A stretch of DNA of 64,000 bases from Natrinema amylolyticum (GCF_020515625.1 NZ_JAIWPJ010000002.1:434001-498000); one strand, 5' to 3'. Counted from the stretch's first letter, positions 17,321 to 25,189 are shown. Made by a program: numbers and translations. The notes: a model not told the origin generated them from the sequence alone.

Positions 17321-18127
17321 ATGAGCGACGACCGCGAGATCCTGTTGACCAACGACGACGGGATCGACAGCACCGGTATCAGGGCGCTGTACGACACCCT
17401 CTCCGAGCACGCCAACGTGACCGTCGTCGCCCCGGCCGACGACCGGAGCGCCTGCGGCCGGTCGCTCTCCCACGAAGTCGAAGTTGACGAGCGCGACCTG
17501 GGCTATGCGGTCCACGGGACGCCGGCCGACTGCGTCGTGGCCGGCCTCGCCGAACTCGGCCCGTATCCCGACCTCGTCGTCGCGGGGTGTAACAAGGGCG
17601 CGAACCTCGGGGAGTACGTCCTCGGGCGCTCGGGCACGATCAGTGCGGCCGTCGAGGCCGCCTTCTTCGACGTCCCCGCGATCGCGACGTCGCTGTACGT
17701 CCCCGTCGACGACACGCCCTTCGAGGACGTCGAGGTGACGGCCGAGGAGTACGCCGAAGCCGCGCGCGTCACCTCGTATCTCGCTGAGAACGCGCTCGAG
17801 GCGGGGGTCTTCGATCACGCGGCCTATCTCAACGTCAACGTCCCGCTGCCGGACGGCGAGCCCGCGCCGATCGAGATCACGCGTCCCTCGAAGCGCTACG
17901 AGATGGACGCCGAACGCGAGGGCGGCCACGTCACGCTTCACGACCGCGTTTGGGAGGACATGACCCCCGACTCGCTTCCCGATCCCGAGGGCACCGACCG
18001 CCGCGCCGTCGTCGAGGGCCACATCAGCGTCTCGCCGCTGACCGCGCCCCACACGACGAACCACCACGACACCCTCGATGCGCTCGCTGACGCGTACTCC
18101 GACGCCGTCGCGTCGACCGACCGGTGA
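17321..18127 (+). CDS. surE: 5'/3'-nucleotidase SurE
   Basis: 268 residues. Starts with the metal-binding ILLTNDDGIDSTGIRAL (Asp-Asp pair), then PADDRSACGRSL, the HGTPADCV motif and the SurE signature VVAGCNKGANLGEYVLGRSG. SurE enzymes dephosphorylate nucleoside 5'- and 3'-monophosphates with a divalent metal in the cytoplasm. Full family length, single-gene unit 65 bp after the Rsm22-like gene. Confidence 0.94.
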   Translation: MSDDREILLTNDDGIDSTGIRALYDTLSEHANVTVVAPADDRSACGRSLSHEVEVDERDLGYAVHGTPADCVVAGLAELGPYPDLVVAGCNKGANLGEYVLGRSGTISAAVEAAFFDVPAIATSLYVPVDDTPFEDVEVTAEEYAEAARVTSYLAENALEAGVFDHAAYLNVNVPLPDGEPAPIEITRPSKRYEMDAEREGGHVTLHDRVWEDMTPDSLPDPEGTDRRAVVEGHISVSPLTAPHTTNHHDTLDALADAYSDAVASTDR

Positions 18128-18463
18128 CGCCGATCACTCGCTCGAGAGACCGGCTCGATCGTGGTATCGACGGGTCCACGGCCGTGTCGTACATCCGGAT
18201 GTGAGGCTCGGAAACCGGCGATTACGCAGTATCGGTCGTCTGGTACGTGTCGACGACCGTCCGAATCGCGTTGGTCGGCGAGCCTGTCGGTCGCGGAAAG
18301 TGATAACTGACTTGCGGGTCGCAAGGCGGCCGCTATTCGACGACGGGGCCGTCACGATAGTCATACCATAACTGACGGAATCCGATCATGGCACATACAA
18401 AACATAAAATCAAGGTAGGTGGGCGTTCAAGCTGTGGTAGTCCCAACGGAGCGTGATCCATAC
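18128..18463. other. Intergenic region, no gene recognised
   Basis: 335 bp. I see no convincing protein. An AT-rich patch (aaaacataaaat, near 18398-18412) is a probable promoter for the HTH gene that follows, which would give it a short 5' leader of roughly 30-40 nucleotides. Confidence 0.5.
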
Positions 18464-18856
18464 ATGGTATTCAATACACTCTGGGCTCGTCTGTCGTCTC
18501 TCTGGAGCGGGTCGACCGACGACTCCCCATCGGACGAGTCCGCGACGGCCGCCGAGGAATCGAGCGAGGAATCCGAGGACGAAACGTTAAGCTACGCCGA
18601 AGAAATCGAGTACGGCGTCGATGAACACGACCTCCCCGACGAAGACAAGGTTCTCAGACTGCTCGTCAAACGCGGCGGCCGCGTCGACCAATCGACCGTC
18701 CGCGAGGAGACCGGCTGGTCGACGGAACGCCTCGAGGACGTCATCGACCGCATGGAAGACGAGGACCAGATCAGTGCTATCACCGTCGGTCGCAAGCGCG
18801 TGATCTGCCGGCGCGGGTTCGAACCCAAGGGCTATCGCGGCCATCTCAACGAGTAA
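18464..18856 (+). CDS. Small helix-turn-helix protein
   Basis: 130 residues. A short amphipathic start (MVFNTLWARLSSLW), a long acidic Ser/Glu-rich linker and a C-terminal winged-helix-like domain: DKVLRLLVKRGGRVDQSTV, ETGWSTERLEDVIDRMEDE, and a basic wing QISAITVGRKRVICRRGFEP. Resembles haloarchaeal MarR-like HTH proteins that may sit near membranes through the N-terminal helix. The ATG at 18464 is the first with good codon bias. Target unknown. Confidence 0.78.
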   Translation: MVFNTLWARLSSLWSGSTDDSPSDESATAAEESSEESEDETLSYAEEIEYGVDEHDLPDEDKVLRLLVKRGGRVDQSTVREETGWSTERLEDVIDRMEDEDQISAITVGRKRVICRRGFEPKGYRGHLNE

Positions 18857-19063
18857 CGCGACCGATATCCGCGGCCAGTGATCGGATCCGCCGGCAGGGA
18901 GAGTCGACTCGAGTCCACCGACGGTCCACGACTGTTCTTTCTCTCTCCGGGTCGCTCTCGAGTGGCGATTCACCGCCCCGTCGGCGTCGCGACCGGTTCG
19001 GTACCCCGGCCGTCTCCCGGCCCAGGTTTATCCGTCCCATCGACGTACGACGATTCGATTCCG

Positions 19064-19243
19064 ATGGAGCTCACGATCGAGGACGCCCAGGTCATCGTCG
19101 ACTATGAGGGAACTGACTACGCGTTCGAGGTCGTCGGTGACAACGAACTCGAGTACGACGACACGAGCGGTTCGGACGCGGCGGTTCCCGACGCGATCGT
19201 CGAGGAGCTCGAGACGCGCGGGTACGTGGTCTACCCCGACTGA
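19064..19243 (+). CDS. Small acidic hypothetical protein
   Basis: 59 residues, MELTIEDAQVIVDYEGTDY then an acidic linker and a C-terminal VEELETRGYVVYPD. Two predicted beta hairpins, no cysteines and no membrane segment. A TATA-like box (gtttatc, 19026-19032) lies about 32 bp before the ATG. I do not recognise the family; codon use is native. Confidence 0.6.
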   Translation: MELTIEDAQVIVDYEGTDYAFEVVGDNELEYDDTSGSDAAVPDAIVEELETRGYVVYPD

Positions 19244-19345
19244 ATTCGGGCCGTCGTTTCGACCGACGGCGACGGGTTCGGTTCCGCGTGAACGTTCCGC
19301 GAGTGGAAACGTTCATTCCATCCTTCTGCTATATCTCTGGTGGGG

Positions 19346-19534
19346 ATGGCACACAAAGACGACGTAACGCGGGTGCTTGCAGCATGCACAGAGTGCGGAT
19401 CGATCTATGCGGCCCGGCAGTGGCCCACTGGCGAGATCCGGATCATCGGTCAAGACGGCTGTTCGTGCGGAGCGACCGAGTTCGACCTCGTCGAAGAATC
19501 CGACGACGATTCGGGGGGAGATTCCTCGGAGTGA
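19346..19534 (+). CDS. 62-residue zinc-ribbon protein
   Basis: MAHKDDVTRVLAACTECGSI opens the protein; one knuckle is CTEC and the second is CSC in QDGCSCGATEF, giving four cysteines for one zinc. The tail is acidic and Ser-rich. Small ribbon proteins of this form are frequent in haloarchaea; function unknown. An upstream in-frame GTG (19340) adds two residues only. Confidence 0.68.
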   Translation: MAHKDDVTRVLAACTECGSIYAARQWPTGEIRIIGQDGCSCGATEFDLVEESDDDSGGDSSE

Positions 19535-19706
19535 GCAGTCGCCCCGGCTCGATCACGGATTGAACGCGGCCGAAATGGATCGTCTCGATTTCGACTGGTC
19601 GACCAGCCGCGGCTCTCCCGCTCGGCTCGCCCTCGAGTCGATAGATCCGTGACCGTCTCGCTGAACGGACCATCACGTTTAAGCGGACGAATTGCGATCA
19701 CCGCCT

Positions 19707-19835
19707 ATGGACGTCGACGAATTCCTCGACGGCGAATCGCTCACCGGACGACAGGCGGGACTCATCTTCATCGGATTCCTCAGCTTCATCGTCCTCTCCG
19801 GGGTCGCCCTGGTCGCTCTCAGAGGCCTGTTCTAA
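19707..19835 (+). CDS. 42-residue single-span membrane protein
   Basis: MDVDEFLDGESLTGRQ is followed by one hydrophobic helix of about 22 residues (AGLIFIGFLSFIVLSGVALV) and a short RGLF end. It starts 27 bp after a TATA-like box (gtttaa, near 19677), as expected of a leaderless gene. Codon use is haloarchaeal. Function unknown; the acidic N-terminus would face the cytoplasm. Confidence 0.6.
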   Translation: MDVDEFLDGESLTGRQAGLIFIGFLSFIVLSGVALVALRGLF

Positions 19836-20037
19836 CCGGCGGTTCCGCCCTCGTGAGTCGATCGTCGCCTCGTGACGGCGGCCTCGAGTGCCCGTGAGCG
19901 GGGCGACCGTATCGGTGCGAGCGCGTGTTCGCGCGGACCGACGGCTCTCGTTCCGTGCGGGCGGGCGGTAGAACTCTTCGTCGCGAACGTGATCCGACTC
20001 GACTCGGTCGGCGGGCGATCGGTTCTGACCGTGGAGG

Positions 20038-20364
20038 TTACGATCCCGTTTCGACGAGGTCCGCTTCCCCGTGGGTCTCGTCGACGCTCGTCACGCGGAC
20101 CGTGGCCTCGATCGCCGCGATGTCTTCCTCGAGAAAGAGGACGAAGCCGCTCTCGGTCTTGCAGACGAGCGTGCCGTCGGACTGCTCGTCGACGATGTCG
20201 ACGGTGACCTCGTCACCGACTTCGGGTTTCCCGCCGAGGGATTCGCCGCATCGCCAGCAGTCAGTGTCGTACTCCGCGGACCCTTCCGGCGCGTTGTTCG
20301 CCCCGCATCGGGGCGTATCGCACTTGATGAACGAGTCGTGTTTTCCCGGCTGATAGCGTCCCAC
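20038..20364 (-). CDS. Zinc-ribbon plus TRAM/OB-like protein
   Basis: 108 residues from GTG 20364: GRYQPGKHDSFIKCDTPRCG and CWRCGES form a four-cysteine ribbon (residues ~14-41), then a beta-barrel-like part (EVGDEVTVDIVDEQSDGTLV, GFVLFLEEDIAAIEATV, HGEADLVE) with the shape of a TRAM domain, a nucleic-acid-binding OB fold. The open frame extends to 20526, but a TATA-like box at 20388-20396 is 28 bp from the GTG and no ATG fits. RNA binding is inference. It diverges from vapB. Confidence 0.65.
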   Translation of the reverse strand: MGRYQPGKHDSFIKCDTPRCGANNAPEGSAEYDTDCWRCGESLGGKPEVGDEVTVDIVDEQSDGTLVCKTESGFVLFLEEDIAAIEATVRVTSVDETHGEADLVETGS

Positions 20365-20506
20365 GTCGCCATCGACGCGACTGTTTCCTAAAAGGGTGCC
20401 GCTGGCTCGCCGCGAGAGTAGTATTCGGTCGACGCGAGAGCGCATCGAGTAGATCCGTTCGACGAGAGCACGGGAAACCCGGTTCGCGGCGAAAGGACTT
20501 AGATTC

Positions 20507-20521
20507 TGCATACGCGATGCA
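20507..20521. promoter_or_regulatory. Palindrome upstream of vapBC, probable operator
   Basis: TGCAT-acgcg-ATGCA is a perfect 5-bp inverted repeat with a 5-bp spacer, ending five bases before the vapB ATG. VapB-type antitoxins usually bind such sites in their own promoter together with VapC, so autoregulation is the likely function. This is inferred from position and symmetry. Confidence 0.5.
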
Positions 20522-20526
20522 TACAC

Positions 20527-20724
20527 ATGAGCACCTCCATTCGCGTCTCGGACGAGACGAAAGCGAAGCTCGATCGCCTCAAGCGCGATGACGAGAGTTT
20601 CGACGAATTGCTCGAGCGGCTGGCGAGCGACGAGGAGCCGATCACCGTCGGCGCGTGGGATTCGGACACCGCCGATCGCGCCCGCGATGCCATCAATCGG
20701 TCTCGAGAGAGCTTCGAGGGATGA
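20527..20724 (+). CDS. vapB: VapB-type antitoxin
   Basis: 65 residues. The N-terminus STSIRVSDETKAKLDRLKRD is a ribbon-helix-helix-like DNA-binding segment; the C-terminal part EEPITVGAWDSDTADRARDA would wrap the toxin. Antitoxins of this haloarchaeal type (DUF7557-like) neutralise PIN ribonucleases. It overlaps vapC by four bases (ATGA). Confidence 0.82.
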   Translation: MSTSIRVSDETKAKLDRLKRDDESFDELLERLASDEEPITVGAWDSDTADRARDAINRSRESFEG

Positions 20725-21116
20725 CGTTTCTCGATTCCTCGGTCATCATCGATATGCTCGAGGGCGTCGACGACACCGTCGAGTACGTCGAATCACAGGA
20801 CGAACCGTATCTCACCTCGGCGATTTGCGTCTACGAGGTCCTCGCCGGAACGCTCGGCAGCGGCGAACCCGATCTCCGTGCGGAGCGACAGCACTTCGGC
20901 GGCGTTCATTCCCTCGCGTTCAACGAAGATATCGCGCTCGAGGCCGCCCGGCTCCGAGACGAACTCCTCACCGACGGCGACCGGATGGCCGTTCGCGACC
21001 TCATGATCGCGGCGACCGCTCGCTCGACCGGCGATCACCTCGTCGTTGCGGATTCCGACTTTCGAACGGACGCCCTCGAGTCCACACTGCACGTGACGAA
21101 CCTCAGAGCGGACTGA
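20721..21116 (+). CDS. vapC: VapC PIN-domain ribonuclease toxin
   Basis: 131 residues starting MTFLDSSVIIDMLEG with the first PIN acidic residue; the others are in CVYEVLAG (Glu), RDLMIAATA (Asp) and VVADSDFR (Asp). These four acidic residues bind the metal that cuts RNA, commonly tRNA or rRNA loops. The ATG lies in the antitoxin stop (ATGA). The pair stands at the edge of a patch of decayed mobile DNA, consistent with horizontal arrival. Confidence 0.86.
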   Translation: MTFLDSSVIIDMLEGVDDTVEYVESQDEPYLTSAICVYEVLAGTLGSGEPDLRAERQHFGGVHSLAFNEDIALEAARLRDELLTDGDRMAVRDLMIAATARSTGDHLVVADSDFRTDALESTLHVTNLRAD

Positions 21117-21940
21117 ATCTGGTATCTCAGGGTGCGTGCTCGTTCTCGAGTGGCCGCCGTAGCCTCCCGTCGGTTCAGTGTGTTGGTGGGACGACCGCTC
21201 GAGGACCTTCTCGAGGCCGGGGTTGATGTGCCACAATTTCTGCCTGATAGGGATATCGACCCAGACGATGACCAGTCGTTGTGTTAGTACCGCCTCGCGG
21301 TGTTCGAGCTCTATGTGTGCCTGATCGCTCTCGTGAAGGCGATCGTGAGGAGATTCCAGTTGTGGTAGACCTCCTTGAGAGTCTTCTCATCACGAAACAA
21401 GAACACTACCGCCAGCCGCCGGTTCTCGATGAGTTAGTGACGTATATCGACTCCCACTGACGCTGCTGGGATCGCACCGGACGAGCCGATCGTCGACGTC
21501 ACTGATAAGACGATCGACCGCTGGATGCAGCGAGCTGCCGAACGACTCCAGGCCGAGAGCAGAGTCGATTGGAAGCGTCACTAGTTCTTGGAAGGTGACC
21601 GGACGGGGACCCGTACCGCCGAAGTGTTTCGCACACGTCTCGCAGAGACGGGACTGTCTCCTCGGTCAAGTGTGGTCTAATCATTGGACTCGAGACCGCA
21701 GGCACTCGCGACAATTTCGTCGGTGACGATTGCGACGACCTGGGCGGCAAGTCTATCGGGTGTCCGGGCGAGTGCGTTCCACTCTGGGGTGCAATTCTTT
21801 AGGCTGAAGTCGCTCATTTGCAGGTCACGAGCACCTCACTTTGAGAAGTATGTCTACAGTGATAGCGCTCTTGAATATCACATTTTCGTATTAATATAGA
21901 TAGTATTTAAATAAATTCAGATACAGGTAGAAATGTAGCA
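21117..21940. other. Decayed accessory DNA between vapC and the AbrB-like gene
   Basis: Over 800 bp without an intact gene. It contains the integrase-like relic (21453-21582) and, just before it, a frame reading VVVDLLESLLITKQEHYRQP and ending in a stop at 21458-21460 that looks like a protein C-terminus I cannot name. Base composition falls from typical haloarchaeal values to AT-rich near 21830. Confidence 0.5.
21453..21582 (+). pseudogene. Short relic resembling a tyrosine integrase
   Basis: One frame reads PTDAAGIAPDEPIVDVTDKT then IDRWMQRAAERLQAES and VDWKRH before a TAG. The pattern resembles the segment before the catalytic His-x-x-Arg box of haloarchaeal phage integrases (WVxRAAERxxxE, then W). 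The catalytic part is gone. The identification is by eye and weak. Confidence 0.3.
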
Positions 21941-22140
21941 ATGCCAATCCATCAGTTGGTACAGGTTGGTCGTACGTCGGGCGGTGTTCTGCTTCCGAAG
22001 AACGAACTTCGGGCGCTTGGATTGGTCGATGACGAGGGGAACGTAAAAGATCAGCAGTGCGAGTGACGCGGACAGATGCAGGAACGTGGGAGGTATCTTT
22101 GATCGATCCAAATGACTACCCAATAGATTCGTGTCCATGA
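21941..22140 (+). pseudogene. AbrB/SpoVT-like DNA-binding protein, broken by one-base deletion
   Basis: The first frame gives MPIHQLVQVGRTSGGVLLPK and NELRALGLVDDEGNVKDQQ, a SpoVT-AbrB-type swapped-hairpin domain, then a stop. From the GTG at 22057 another frame continues VRVTRTDAGTWEVSLIDPND and ends at TGA 22138-22140. Inserting one base near 22055 joins both into a protein of about 66 residues. A TATA-like box (tttaaata, 21906-21913) is about 30 bp upstream. It could be a decayed gene or a sequencing error. A second, more decayed relative lies at 32279-32425. Confidence 0.6.
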
Positions 22141-22264
22141 CACCGACGAGGACAAGAATCTTAACAAACTTTTTGAGACGGACATCTCCTTTCCCCGAGA
22201 TTATATCTGTGAAACGCCTTCTATAATATCATACTGTTGTAACGCCTATATGCAATAGTGCTGA

Positions 22265-22459
22265 TTAGCGAAAGCCGTAGTAGAGTGCTAAGCTAGTAAC
22301 AACGACGATAAAAGAAAGAAGGACTACGAGTATTGGGTCAAGAGCCATTTGGAACATACTCAGGAGGAACGAAATAACAAATGCGGTAATGTAGATCAGT
22401 ATTCCTACCACAAGGATACGTCCAATTTGGTCAATAAGGTCACGGTTGCTGGCATCCAT
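22265..22459 (-). CDS. Small two-span membrane protein
   Basis: 64 residues from ATG 22459: a polar MDASNRDLIDQIGR followed by two hydrophobic helices (ILVVGILIYITAFVISFLLS and ILVVLLSFIVVVTSLAL) and a short YYGFR tail. A TATA-like box (minus strand, 22483-22491) is about 28 bp upstream; an in-frame GTG at 22468 is too close to it. It sits in the AT-rich patch and uses AT-richer codons than the flanks. Function unknown. Confidence 0.55.
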   Translation of the reverse strand: MDASNRDLIDQIGRILVVGILIYITAFVISFLLSMFQMALDPILVVLLSFIVVVTSLALYYGFR

Positions 22460-22635
22460 ATATTTCACATCATTTCCGGATTGTAAAAGAAGTTCTGTTT
22501 TATTTCCGATAAAAATTAAGCATTCTCCTCGGCTATTAGTTCGAATTTATTATATTAAAAAATATATTAAAGGTATAATATTATTCATACTAATATAGGA
22601 AGTTATATACTACAGAAAAATAATTCTTAACTGCC

Positions 22636-23699
22636 ATGAATAGAAGAAATATTATAACGACGGCTGGATCAATTATGGGATTAAGCGCAATAACGAGTTC
22701 GGGGGCGACCGCGAAGCAAGCTGATCATAGACTCCCGGTCGAATTCCAGTCCAAAATAATCGAAAGATACGGAAAAAAAGAAGGGGGGGGGGAAAGTCAT
22801 AAAAGTTGTCCGAGGCCCTTATAAGCGGTTAAAAAGGGAAAATAGAACGGGATGAATTTAGAAACATCGTCACAGATACGATACTGAAAAGTAAGAATAT
22901 GGACGGGATTCAGAACGATATTACTGAATTATGGACTCAAAAGCCACCACACCATCAAATCAAAGAATCAGAATGGTCTATAGAAGAAAATTTAGAAGTG
23001 ATAAACGACCGCTCTAAAAATAGTATCACGGTGCAAGATGAAGGCGAAGAGTGGTTATTATCTTCAACTACTAAATATAAGGAAAAAACTACGACGGACA
23101 GTATTACAAGTAGTGAAACTGTAAATACTTCATCACCTTATCCCTATTGGGTGAGATTTACAAAATCAGAGACTGATAAACAAAGGTCTGGAGGGGCAAG
23201 ATCTGGTTCAGTTGTTGACCCAATAAGATGGTGTGATACTAGTGTACCACGCTGTTACACGAATGAGGCATACCTTCGAACGCATGCTTCGGCAGCAATT
23301 TATGGGAGTGCGTGGAGTCACTCAAGAGGATATCTTACATTTAAACCGCATGAAGACGGGAATCATACTATTACTGCACAATATGGTCTAGATGGCAATT
23401 CAGACACTGGTGCCACTAAGATGTCTATTTTTGCAAGACGCCACAGTGATGGAGCAATAAACTCCAAAATAATTGATGAGCCAGTGACCGTAGATGATGA
23501 AGAGAGATCGAAGTATAAACAATTCAATTTGAATAGTAATGAATACTATGATATTGGTGTCGAACTATATTCTGTTGTAAATGCTTCAGGGTCCGCAAAT
23601 AGCTCAGATTATTATTACTCAGATGACGCAAACGGATATCGTGGAGCTCGCATAAGAAAACACGACGATTCTTCAGAATCGATAAAGGTGAATACGTAA
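22636..23699 (+). pseudogene. Tat-exported protein, frame-broken at G10 and A5 tracts
   Basis: The N-terminus MNRRNIITTAGSIMGLSAIT is a twin-arginine signal. The frame stops after a run of ten G (22783-22792). With nine G the frame continues KVIKVVRGPYKRLK; a second shift at the five A at 22831-22835 (four A would fit) leads into the long open frame through MDGIQNDITELW to the stop at 23699. The repaired protein has about 353 residues, Ser/Asn/Tyr-rich beta character and four cysteines near CDTSVPRCYT, no known domain. A TATA box (ttatata, 22604-22610) lies 27 bp upstream. Codons are strongly AT-biased, so the gene is foreign. Either phase-variable, decayed or a homopolymer sequencing artefact. 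Confidence 0.6.
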
Positions 23700-23896
23700 A
23701 TAAGTCCTTTTCAATGTGATGTGTTGTGAGGGCCAAGGATTAGAATTTTCATTGGATCATCATTGAACTGTCCGCAAAGCCGGTCTTCGAGGACAATTTG
23801 CCCCCAGGTCGGGGCCGAGTCCCGTACTGATATCCACATTCTTCATGGTTTGTTGGGAGGACACTGAACATCGAGGACAGCGATGAGACTCAAGCT

Positions 23897-24154
23897 CTAC
23901 CCCCAGCCAGTCCACAGCCCCGTGTCCGGTTCCGGCCCGCCAGCGAGTGCGGTGTCGACGAGGTTCCCGAGAGCGCGCCGCATCCGACCCGACAATGCCT
24001 GATGCGAGCAGTCGAGGTCGTCGGCGAGATCGTTCAGCGTAATCCCACGCGGAACCTCGAAGTAACCGTGCTCGAGGGCGGCTGCCAGCAGTGTCGCCTG
24101 CCCGTCCGTCAGCGGAGCAGCCTGCGTGTCGGTCGGAGACTGATCGCTCGTCAT
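23897..24154 (-). CDS. HTH_10 (bacterio-opsin activator type) small regulator
   Basis: 85 residues: LTDGQATLLAAALEHGYFEV, then PRGITLNDLADDLDCSHQAL and SGRMRRALGNLVDTAL, the classic HTH_10 domain usually found at the C-terminus of Bat-like regulators, here standing alone. It starts five bases after the stop of the upstream zinc protein and is the last gene of a three-gene unit of a kind often seen on haloarchaeal plasmids. Confidence 0.8.
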   Translation of the reverse strand: MTSDQSPTDTQAAPLTDGQATLLAAALEHGYFEVPRGITLNDLADDLDCSHQALSGRMRRALGNLVDTALAGGPEPDTGLWTGWG

Positions 24155-24159
24155 CGCGA

Positions 24160-24456
24160 CTACCTCATGGACTCAGCCTCGATCTCGCCGGCCGTGACCG
24201 GCTGACATGCGGCCTTCACGTTCTCGGGGAGATCTTCGAAAGCCGACTGGAACCGAGTCGGATCCTCAAGCGGATCCGGGCTGCCGATATCCAGACCGGC
24301 AGCGCTGCCGTCGGAGAGTCGATCGTAGGTATCGCACGTGGTGCAGCGATGGGCCCGATCCTTCTCGTCATAGAACCCGCGCCGAAACTGGGGCGTGACG
24401 TGTGAGCCACAGCAGAGGCACTGGTCTTGGTCCGCATCAACATCGAACCGCATCAT
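24160..24456 (-). CDS. Zinc-ribbon protein of plasmid/integrated-element type
   Basis: 98 residues from ATG 24456 (or the adjacent ATG at 24453). CLCCGSHVTPQFRRGFYDE and HRCTTCDTYDRL give two CxxC knuckles spaced about 25 residues apart, followed by an acidic C-terminal helix region ending in ITAGEIEAES-like residues (TAGEIEAESMR). It overlaps the upstream 42-residue zinc protein by about 20 bases and is followed directly by the HTH_10 gene. Confidence 0.72.
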   Translation of the reverse strand: MMRFDVDADQDQCLCCGSHVTPQFRRGFYDEKDRAHRCTTCDTYDRLSDGSAAGLDIGSPDPLEDPTRFQSAFEDLPENVKAACQPVTAGEIEAESMR

Positions 24457-24565
24457 GGCCGACACCCCCCTCTTCAAGGGCAGGGCAGTCTTGCTCAGAC
24501 TTTTTGATCGAAAGCCCACAGAACGCACAGACTGGTCGATACTCGGCGCTGCGCTCGAGGCTCAC
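24437..24565 (-). CDS. 42-residue Cys-rich mini-protein
   Basis: GTG 24565 to TGA 24437. The core VCAFCGLSIKKSEQDCPAL has C-x2-C plus a third Cys ten residues later, and His37 and Cys42 near the end can complete a metal site. The CAFCG...DCPAL pattern recurs in small proteins of haloarchaeal plasmids (from memory). It is the first gene of a three-gene unit and overlaps the next zinc-ribbon gene. Confidence 0.6.
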   Translation of the reverse strand: MSLERSAEYRPVCAFCGLSIKKSEQDCPALEEGGVGHDAVRC

Positions 24566-24733
24566 GCCGACCACCTCCCTCTACTGATCGCCGGACAGCG
24601 GCGTGGTCCGAACGGAACCGTGGTGAACTCTGTTAAAAATGGAACTCTCGAAAAACGGAATTCCCCGGATAACAGCGAGTACAGGGTTGTTACTCGAGTT
24701 TCAGGAACCCACGAGACAACAGTTAATTTCGAG

Positions 24734-24805
24734 TGGACTCGCCGGGATTTGAACCCGGGGCCTCTCCCATGCCAAGGGAGTGATCTACCCCTGATCTACG
24801 AGCCC
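24734..24805 (-). tRNA. tRNA-Ala (anticodon GGC)
   Basis: On the minus strand the gene begins GGGCTCG and its 3' arm is CGAGTCC followed by the discriminator A. The anticodon arm CTCCC-TTGGCAT-GGGAG gives GGC, reading alanine codon GCC. The T arm is CCGGG-TTCAAAT-CCCGG. No intron and no encoded CCA. Accessory genes lie on its 3' side (lower coordinates), where elements integrate in haloarchaea, but I found no second copy of its 3' end. Confidence 0.95.
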
Positions 24806-24982
24806 TCGTACGCATCCCACAGTTCCCGTCGGGAATAGATAAACCCCTCGAATTCCTCGAGCCCCCGTCACGGTCCCACACTCTCACCGGCGAACGGCCC
24901 CGCTCGCCTCGAGCAGACCGGCTCAGACCCTCGGGGACCGATAATTCCAGTAGTTATAAGTTACACTACAAACAGTATTTCG

Positions 24983-25113
24983 ATGGAAGCTACGTTTCCG
25001 AAACCACCGCGAGGGGCATGCGTCGAAATGCCCCGGGTGCTGAGACACCCGAAGCGTGGCTTCCAAGCCTACCACGGCTTTGCAAGCCATGTTCCAGTTG
25101 ATTCTACCGAGAC
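24983..25113 (+). ncRNA. Candidate structured RNA with multibranch fold
   Basis: A TATA box (ttataa, 24954-24959) predicts an RNA start near 24983. From 24986 a 9-bp stem GAAGCTACG/CGTGGCTTC (24986-24994 with 25055-25063) encloses two hairpins: GGGGCAT/ATGCCCC (25013-25019, 25028-25034) and GGGTG/CACCC (25035-25039, 25046-25050). A third hairpin follows (AAGCC/GGCTT, 25065-25069 and 25076-25080). The 3' strand of the outer stem can pair instead with AAGCCAT (25084-25090), an alternative fold. No protein frame fits. H/ACA-like guide RNA or a regulatory leader are possibilities; I cannot name the family. Confidence 0.5.
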
Positions 25114-25125
25114 ATAAACGTCTCG
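25108..25125. promoter_or_regulatory. Inverted repeat after the candidate RNA
   Basis: CGAGAC-ataaac-GTCTCG is a perfect 6-bp inverted repeat with a 6-base AT-rich centre. It could end the upstream structured RNA or, because the centre resembles a promoter box, control the small gene at 25190. Symmetry is seen; function is inference. Confidence 0.35.
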
Positions 25126-25189
25126 CACGACAGCAGCGCCAGCATCGTCCGTACTCGAGCCAGCAACCGACCCCCGACGGAGCGCCACA

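Noticed and set aside
18128-18463. Short minus-strand frame MIGFRQLWYDYRDGPVVE
   Set aside because: Only 18 codons and no supporting context; not enough to call a gene.
24395-24838. Plus-strand frame over the zinc-protein unit and tRNA-Ala
   Set aside because: It runs through a tRNA gene and is antisense to three better-supported small genes.
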